A stretch of DNA of 45,261 bases. Origin: Chloroflexota bacterium (GTDB lineage: Bacteria > Chloroflexota > Chloroflexia > QHBQ01 > JADMIH01). Positions 40,672 through 45,261 of this stretch are shown here, piece after piece (position 1 is the first letter of the stretch; each line of letters starts with the position of its first letter). The notes beneath the pieces are model-generated. The model worked only from the letters and a program-made list of their open reading frames with translations. It did not search any database and was not told the DNA's origin. The translations under genes were made by a program, and so were the position numbers. The stretch lies in contig JADMIH010000013.1 of NCBI GenBank assembly GCA_015478675.1, forward strand, positions 1-45,261, given 5' to 3'.

Positions 40672-41862
40672 ATGACTACAGCGTTTGACAATCCGCGGGT
40701 AAGTGTCATTATCCCCGTGTATAATCAGGGGGCGTGGCTTGCATATGCGATTGAAAGCGCCCTTACACAGACTTATCTCAACAAAGAAGTAATAGTAGTG
40801 AATGATGGCTCAACTGAAGTTAGCACCCGCCAGGCCGCGCAGCCATATTTTGGGCGTATAGTATACATAGAACAGGAGAATGGCGGCCTGGCGGCGGCAC
40901 GGAATAGAGCAATCGAGGCTGCTGGGGGCGAGCTTATAGCACCTCTCGACGCTGACGATGTATGGCTACCACAAAAGCTTGAGATAGAAGTTGGCGCTCT
41001 CAAGTGCCACCCTCATGTGGCTATGGTGCATTCAAGTTACTATTTGATAGACGGAAAAGGAGAGCGTACAGGTCTGGAAGTTCTACCTGAAGGCGAATAC
41101 AGACCACTGCCGAACATCCTTTTCGAAGTGCCTATCTGTGTCACCACTTCTTTATTTCCAAGATATATACTGGATGAGATTGGCATGGAAGATCCAGCAG
41201 TTAGTGGCACTGATGACTGGGATCTTTGGTTGCGCATGGCTGCACGTGGCTATAACTTCTACTGTGTGAGTGAGCCGCTGGCTGAGTATAGAAGACATGG
41301 ATCTAATATGTCGCTCAATCTCAGGTTGGATATACGACCCGCGTTGAAGGTGCTGGACAAGTTTTACTCGCAGGAAGGCTTACCTACAGAAGCTCTCAAA
41401 GCCAGAGACCAAGCGTACTTCACCCGTCATGCCGCAGGCGCTGCGGCTTATTTCAGTGTTGGAGAGCTGGAAGCATCCAGGGAGCATATCCAGAGCGCCT
41501 CTGGATACGCGCCGCAGAGCATCGCCAGCGGGCGCTTCCTCCAATCTTTCATCCATGCCGGCGGTAAGCAGCCCACGCTTAAGTCGGCACAGGGAGCTGT
41601 TCGATTTGTTCTGGAGGCGCTGGCGTCGGCGCAATTGCCGCCGTCAATCTATCGTAAGGCGGCGGCGAGGGCAGATATTGTGCTAGCACTACATGCAGGA
41701 AGCAAGCGGCCAATGTATACCGTGCGAGCAATCGCAAGTGCCCTCGCACGCGACCCTAAGCTGATTGCTGATCGCAATGTCTGGGCAGCGGGCGGGCGCT
41801 TGCTGAGGCGTAGGTTGGGTATATTTAAACAACAGCTAGACAAGCTCGCAAAGTTATCTTGA
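40672..41862 (+). CDS. glycosyltransferase family 2
   Basis: The 396-residue protein begins with the GT-A motif PRVSVIIPVYNQGAWLAYAI and ESALTQTY. It has NDGST (UDP site) and the DADDVW metal-binding DxD-type motif (about residues 92-97), then GTDDWDLWLRM, the ED-like acceptor/catalytic region. The C-terminal 150 residues are helical and of unknown role. It is an inverting transferase adding a sugar to a lipid-linked or surface glycan. It overlaps by context with the flippase gene (1-bp gap). Confidence 0.93.
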   Translation: MTTAFDNPRVSVIIPVYNQGAWLAYAIESALTQTYLNKEVIVVNDGSTEVSTRQAAQPYFGRIVYIEQENGGLAAARNRAIEAAGGELIAPLDADDVWLPQKLEIEVGALKCHPHVAMVHSSYYLIDGKGERTGLEVLPEGEYRPLPNILFEVPICVTTSLFPRYILDEIGMEDPAVSGTDDWDLWLRMAARGYNFYCVSEPLAEYRRHGSNMSLNLRLDIRPALKVLDKFYSQEGLPTEALKARDQAYFTRHAAGAAAYFSVGELEASREHIQSASGYAPQSIASGRFLQSFIHAGGKQPTLKSAQGAVRFVLEALASAQLPPSIYRKAAARADIVLALHAGSKRPMYTVRAIASALARDPKLIADRNVWAAGGRLLRRRLGIFKQQLDKLAKLS

Positions 41863-41863
41863 A

Positions 41864-43207
41864 GTGAGTATAGGAAAGAATACTACTGTCGGCCTTTTTA
41901 CGGACTTTGCGGTCCTGGGTCTCGGCGTGCTTGTCAGCATTGTGTTAACCCGTAGTCTGGGGCCGGAGCAACGGGGAGTATATGCGCTTCTAGTAGCAAC
42001 AAACGGCCTGGGAGCGAACCTGGCGGGCCTGAGTGTGGCGAACTCGTGCAGCACCATGCTGGCACGCGGCAATTACCGTCTTGGGCAAGTAAACACTGTA
42101 GCCATGCTCCTGGCTCTTCTCCTGGGGGCAGCTGGTTTAGCTATCACCACCTTGATATTCCCACTCCTGAGCAACAATATATTTATGGGTGTACCTTACA
42201 CCTATCTGTTTATCGCTTTGCTTCTTCTCCCGACTACCATATACCAGATTTACTGGAACTCCATGATGATGGGGCTAAGCCGGCTCCTCTCGCTGAATAA
42301 GCTAAACCTGACTGTGAATGTTGTCTCCAGTGTGCTTATGATAGTAGTGGTGGGTGTGCTACACAAGGGAATACCAGGCTTCCTGGCCGTGTGGTCGCTT
42401 AGCGGTCTCTGGGGCGCAATCAGCACAGCAGTGGTAGCTGCACGGATCGAGCGCCCTGTCTGGCCGCCCAGCCGTAAGATAATGTCCGATATGCTTCAAT
42501 TTGGTCTGCGTGGCCATGGTGCGAACATCGCACACCAAATCTTCCTGCGTCTCGACTTGTATCTCGTAAACCCGCTGGTAGGTAATGCAGGGGTCGGCTT
42601 TTATTCTCTGTCTACTTCTCTGGCCGAGAAGTTGTGGGTGCCTCTCAACGCGATCTACGCTTCTTCCGTAGGTAAAATTGCCCAGCTCCCACGCGAGGAG
42701 TCGGCGTTGCTAACCGCCAAAGTCGCGCGCACTGCGCTACTGATGATGTTCACCTTTGCACTTCCCCTGGCCGTGGCGAGTCCCTGGCTCATTCCTCTTA
42801 TCTATTCGGGCAGGTTTACAGCCTCCGTGTTGCCTCTCATTATTCTGTTGGGAGGCACACTGGGCTTCGCTGTAATGCTCGTGCTCAACAACTATATAGT
42901 CGGGCAGATGCAGCGGCCCGGCTTGCTATCCATTATCTCCTGGTTGGAGCTGATAGTGAGCGTAATGCTCTACGTCACGTTGATTCCCTGGCAAGGAATA
43001 GTTGGGGCGGCAGTAGCCTCAACACTGACTTATCTGCTTGCAATGGCAGGCACCCTCTATCTGTTTGTGCGCGATAGCGGGCTGCCAGCAATGTCGGTGT
43101 TGATACCACGACGCGGCGATTTCGGCGATTACGCCAGGATAATCAGGGCTGGAATGAGTAGAGTACCAGGTCTGAGGCGCTATGCGCACTCTTCAGCGGA
43201 CAGCTAA
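41864..43207 (+). CDS. Wzx-like polysaccharide flippase (MOP superfamily)
   Basis: The 447-residue protein has about 12 to 14 hydrophobic helices and the N-terminal pattern GLFTDFAVLGLGVLVSIVLTRSLGP and EQRGVYAL, typical of O-antigen/polysaccharide flippases that move lipid-linked oligosaccharides outward. It starts at GTG immediately after the GT2 stop codon, and its stop overlaps the next start (TAATG), indicating translational coupling. Confidence 0.9.
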   Translation: MSIGKNTTVGLFTDFAVLGLGVLVSIVLTRSLGPEQRGVYALLVATNGLGANLAGLSVANSCSTMLARGNYRLGQVNTVAMLLALLLGAAGLAITTLIFPLLSNNIFMGVPYTYLFIALLLLPTTIYQIYWNSMMMGLSRLLSLNKLNLTVNVVSSVLMIVVVGVLHKGIPGFLAVWSLSGLWGAISTAVVAARIERPVWPPSRKIMSDMLQFGLRGHGANIAHQIFLRLDLYLVNPLVGNAGVGFYSLSTSLAEKLWVPLNAIYASSVGKIAQLPREESALLTAKVARTALLMMFTFALPLAVASPWLIPLIYSGRFTASVLPLIILLGGTLGFAVMLVLNNYIVGQMQRPGLLSIISWLELIVSVMLYVTLIPWQGIVGAAVASTLTYLLAMAGTLYLFVRDSGLPAMSVLIPRRGDFGDYARIIRAGMSRVPGLRRYAHSSADS

Positions 43208-44343
43208 TGCGCATCCTCATAATTCCTTCGTGGTATCCTACGCCGCGCAGACCTATCAATGGCGTCTTCGTGCGTGAGCAGGCGGATGCCCTATCACATA
43301 CACATGAGGTGCGTGTACTGTATCTGGACGTGCTGCCTCGTGGGTGGCACCGGCGCTCGAGTAGCCGGGTAAGCACTGAGCGCGGCTACGTAGAAGACAC
43401 CATTGAAGTGCCCAACTACCCTCTCATCTGGCAGTTTATATACCTGGCATATTTGGGGCGTGCATACTGGAAATTGCGTGCTCAGTTCAAGCCTGATGTT
43501 GTCCATTGCCATGTGGCGGTACCGTCGGGCTGGGGTGTCGCTCTCTTACGGCGACTCTTCAGAGCGCCTATTGTGTTGACCGAACACACAGGACAGTTCG
43601 AGGTCTGGCGCGCCCGGTGTGGGCTTCGATGGATGGCGCACGTGGCGATGTCTGCGGCCGATGTGGTGATTGCTGTAGGCGAAAGACAAAAGCAGGACTT
43701 GATAGAAAACTCTCCTGCTATCAAGAGGCTGGAAATCGTCTCCAATGTGGTAAATACCAACCTCTTCCAGCCCAGCCCACTTCCACCCGCGAGCGAAGGA
43801 TACCACATCCTTTTCGTAGGCATACTTGACTCCCCCTGGGTAAAGGGCGTCTCGGTGCTGCTCAAGGCCACAGCCTTGTTGAAGCAAAGCAACTTACCTG
43901 TGCATTTAGATCTTGTGGGCGGTGGCAACCTACTCGCTGAGTATAAAGCTCAGGCAAAGCACCTTGGCGTTGATGACGTTGTGAGCTTTCACGGCGCTCA
44001 ACCACACGAAGCGGTAGCGCAATTTTTCAGAAAAAGCCATCTTTACGTCATGTCCAGCCTCACTGAGTCGCAGAGCCTGGTGGTGATTGAGGCGCTTGCC
44101 AGTGGGCGGCCTGTGGTGAGTACGAGGTGCGGGGGACCGGAGTATATGATAAACAGCACGAATGGCTTGATAGTCGAGCCTGGGCAGGCAGAGCCGTTGG
44201 CTGCCGCTATAACCGAGCTATTGACTCACCTCGACAGGTACGACCCGCAAAGTATAGCTGCCGATGCAGCCCGCTTATATAGCCAAGTCACTATCACAGA
44301 AGCCCTCACCGCTATTTATCAGAGGCTGGGCCGGGAACTATGA
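43207..44343 (+). CDS. glycosyltransferase family 4
   Basis: This 378-residue GT-B enzyme has MRILIIPSWYPTPRRPINGVFVREQ, VVHCHVAVPSGWG, the central PIVLTEHTG, and C-terminal HILFVGILDSPWVKGVSVLL, with the donor-site SSLTESQSLVVIEALASGRPVVS (E-x7-E). Last gene of the plus-strand glycan operon, overlapping the flippase by one base. It is followed closely by the broken transposase. Confidence 0.94.
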   Translation: MRILIIPSWYPTPRRPINGVFVREQADALSHTHEVRVLYLDVLPRGWHRRSSSRVSTERGYVEDTIEVPNYPLIWQFIYLAYLGRAYWKLRAQFKPDVVHCHVAVPSGWGVALLRRLFRAPIVLTEHTGQFEVWRARCGLRWMAHVAMSAADVVIAVGERQKQDLIENSPAIKRLEIVSNVVNTNLFQPSPLPPASEGYHILFVGILDSPWVKGVSVLLKATALLKQSNLPVHLDLVGGGNLLAEYKAQAKHLGVDDVVSFHGAQPHEAVAQFFRKSHLYVMSSLTESQSLVVIEALASGRPVVSTRCGGPEYMINSTNGLIVEPGQAEPLAAAITELLTHLDRYDPQSIAADAARLYSQVTITEALTAIYQRLGREL

Positions 44344-44393
44344 ATTATGAACTCACCTTACGCAGCCGGATGGCTGGATAGTAGACTAAAGGC

Positions 44394-45261
44394 ATGACGA
44401 ACAAAGAACTGCTTGATCTGTACACCGACCACCTGATAAGCTCCTTTGGACAGACCACAGGTACGGGTCTGAGCACACTGCTGGGTGGAAGCATCAGCCA
44501 CGACCGTATCCAACGCTTCTTGTCCAAGCAAGAGTTTACCTCTGCTGACCTGTGGCATTTCGTCAAGCCTCACGTGCGAGCTATCGAAGCCCAAGATGAG
44601 TGCATCATTGTGGACAACTCCATTGCAGAGAAGCCATACACTGATGAGAACGACATCATCGCCTGGCATTATGACCACTCTAAAGGACGCACGGTCAAGG
44701 GGATAAACTTCCTCTCGGCCCTGTACCACGCGCCACAGTTGGACGTGTCTCTGCCGGTGGGTTTCCGAGGGGTATGAAAGACTGAGCAGTATGTGGACAA
44801 AAAGGATGGCAAGACCAGGCGGCGCGACCCTGTCAGCAAGAATGAGCACTATCAAGCCTTGCTGAGGCAAGCTTGTAAGAACCAAATCGTCTTCCGGTTT
44901 GTGCTCAACGATGTGTGATATGCCTCGGCAGAGAAGATGCGCTTCGTCAAGGGAGAGTTGGAGCGGGAGTTCATCATGCCCCTCAAGACCAACCGCCGAG
45001 TAGCCTTGACTGAGCAAGAGAAGCGGCAAGGCAAGTACGTGCGTGGTGGACGAGTTGACGCTGGAAGTGGGTGAGGTGCGGATAGTCTACCTTGAAGGAG
45101 TGGACTTCCCATTGGCACTCTCGAAGCAACTCTTCGTAAACGGAGATGGGAGCCAAGTCGTCCAATATCTGGTGTGCTCTGATGTCCAACTCACACAGGA
45201 GCAGATTCAGCCAGGGATGCAGGCCTTTGCGCATCGGGCACTGGACGAATATGCCTCTCCA
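44394..45261 (+). pseudogene. IS4-like DDE transposase, broken, runs off the window
   Basis: Residues MTNKELLDLYTDHLISSFGQ, TTGTGLSTLLGGSISHDRIQ, IIVDNSIAEKPYTDENDII and WHYDHSKGRTVKGINFLS match a well-known IS4-like transposase. The frame is interrupted by TGA at 44775, continues as KTEQYVDKKDGKTRRRD, meets a second TGA where Trp is expected (NDV-W-YASAEKM, about 44917), and shifts frame near 45045. A third segment (DELTLEVGEVRIVYLEGVDF) reads to the window end. It is clearly inactive. Confidence 0.85.

Noticed and set aside
44775..44920. In-frame TGA codons in the transposase as recoded Trp or selenocysteine
   Set aside because: Only the second falls at a Trp position, a frameshift follows, and all other genes use TGA as stop; simple decay explains it.

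Overview
The window looks like a chromosomal segment of a member of the Chloroflexota. This is inferred from gene content: a DUF2851 protein, a CAP protein preceded by two GYPISE/EYHPE-type repeats, a UBP-type zinc finger protein, a T-box upstream of valS and a GEMM-I riboswitch. No rRNA or phylogenetic marker test was possible. About 26 protein genes are convincing. Many promoters are near-perfect sigma-70 type (TTGACA-17-TATAAT), and TTG/GTG starts are common.

Layout. 0-5 kb (all minus strand): an ABC-F ATPase with a likely translational attenuator, a degenerate REC-GGDEF protein, and a DUF2851 protein flanked by AT-rich repeats. 5.1-5.3 kb: the 5' end of a decayed IS66-type element. 5.4-8.6 kb: an ArsR-type regulator and a GT-C-like membrane protein. 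8.9-10 kb: thymidylate kinase (with an altered P-loop) and a DUF952 protein. 10.3-10.65 kb: tRNA-Arg and two tRNA-Ser genes. 11.1-15.3 kb: two proteins with the same N-terminal zinc ribbon, one a 1120-residue acidic repeat protein and one a TM2-like membrane protein. 15.5-19.8 kb: a DtxR/MntR-type regulator, and valS behind a complete T-box leader. 19.9-25 kb: an FMN-dependent hydroxy-acid oxidase, two tiny membrane proteins, a possible structured RNA, a class-III aminotransferase, and a secreted CAP protein under a c-di-GMP riboswitch. 25.7-28.9 kb: a small helical-repeat protein, a PRC-MgtE_N-CBS protein, a phosphoribosyltransferase, tRNA-Glu, a gene relic and tRNA-Ile. 29.2-38 kb: a second GT-C-like protein, der, a UBP zinc finger protein, asparaginase, and oppD-oppF. 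38-44.3 kb: two divergent transcription units for cell-surface glycan assembly (four glycosyltransferases and a Wzx-like flippase). 44.4 kb to the end: a broken IS4-like transposase.

The most distinctive theme is a family of short palindromic elements, at least nine copies, with GTAA...TTAC ends and 8-9 bp target duplications. They match the ends and target-site length known for IS66, and the parental IS66-type end is itself visible at 5110-5283. They are MITEs that fill many of the intergenic gaps.

The second theme is RNA-level control: a leader peptide with an anti-Shine-Dalgarno sequence before the ABC-F gene, a T-box with a GUC (Val) specifier before valS, a GEMM-I aptamer before the CAP gene, and an unassigned leader with mutually exclusive stems before an 80-residue membrane protein. 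The degenerate GGDEF protein, which keeps an RxxD I-site, and the GEMM riboswitch both point to c-di-GMP signalling in this organism.
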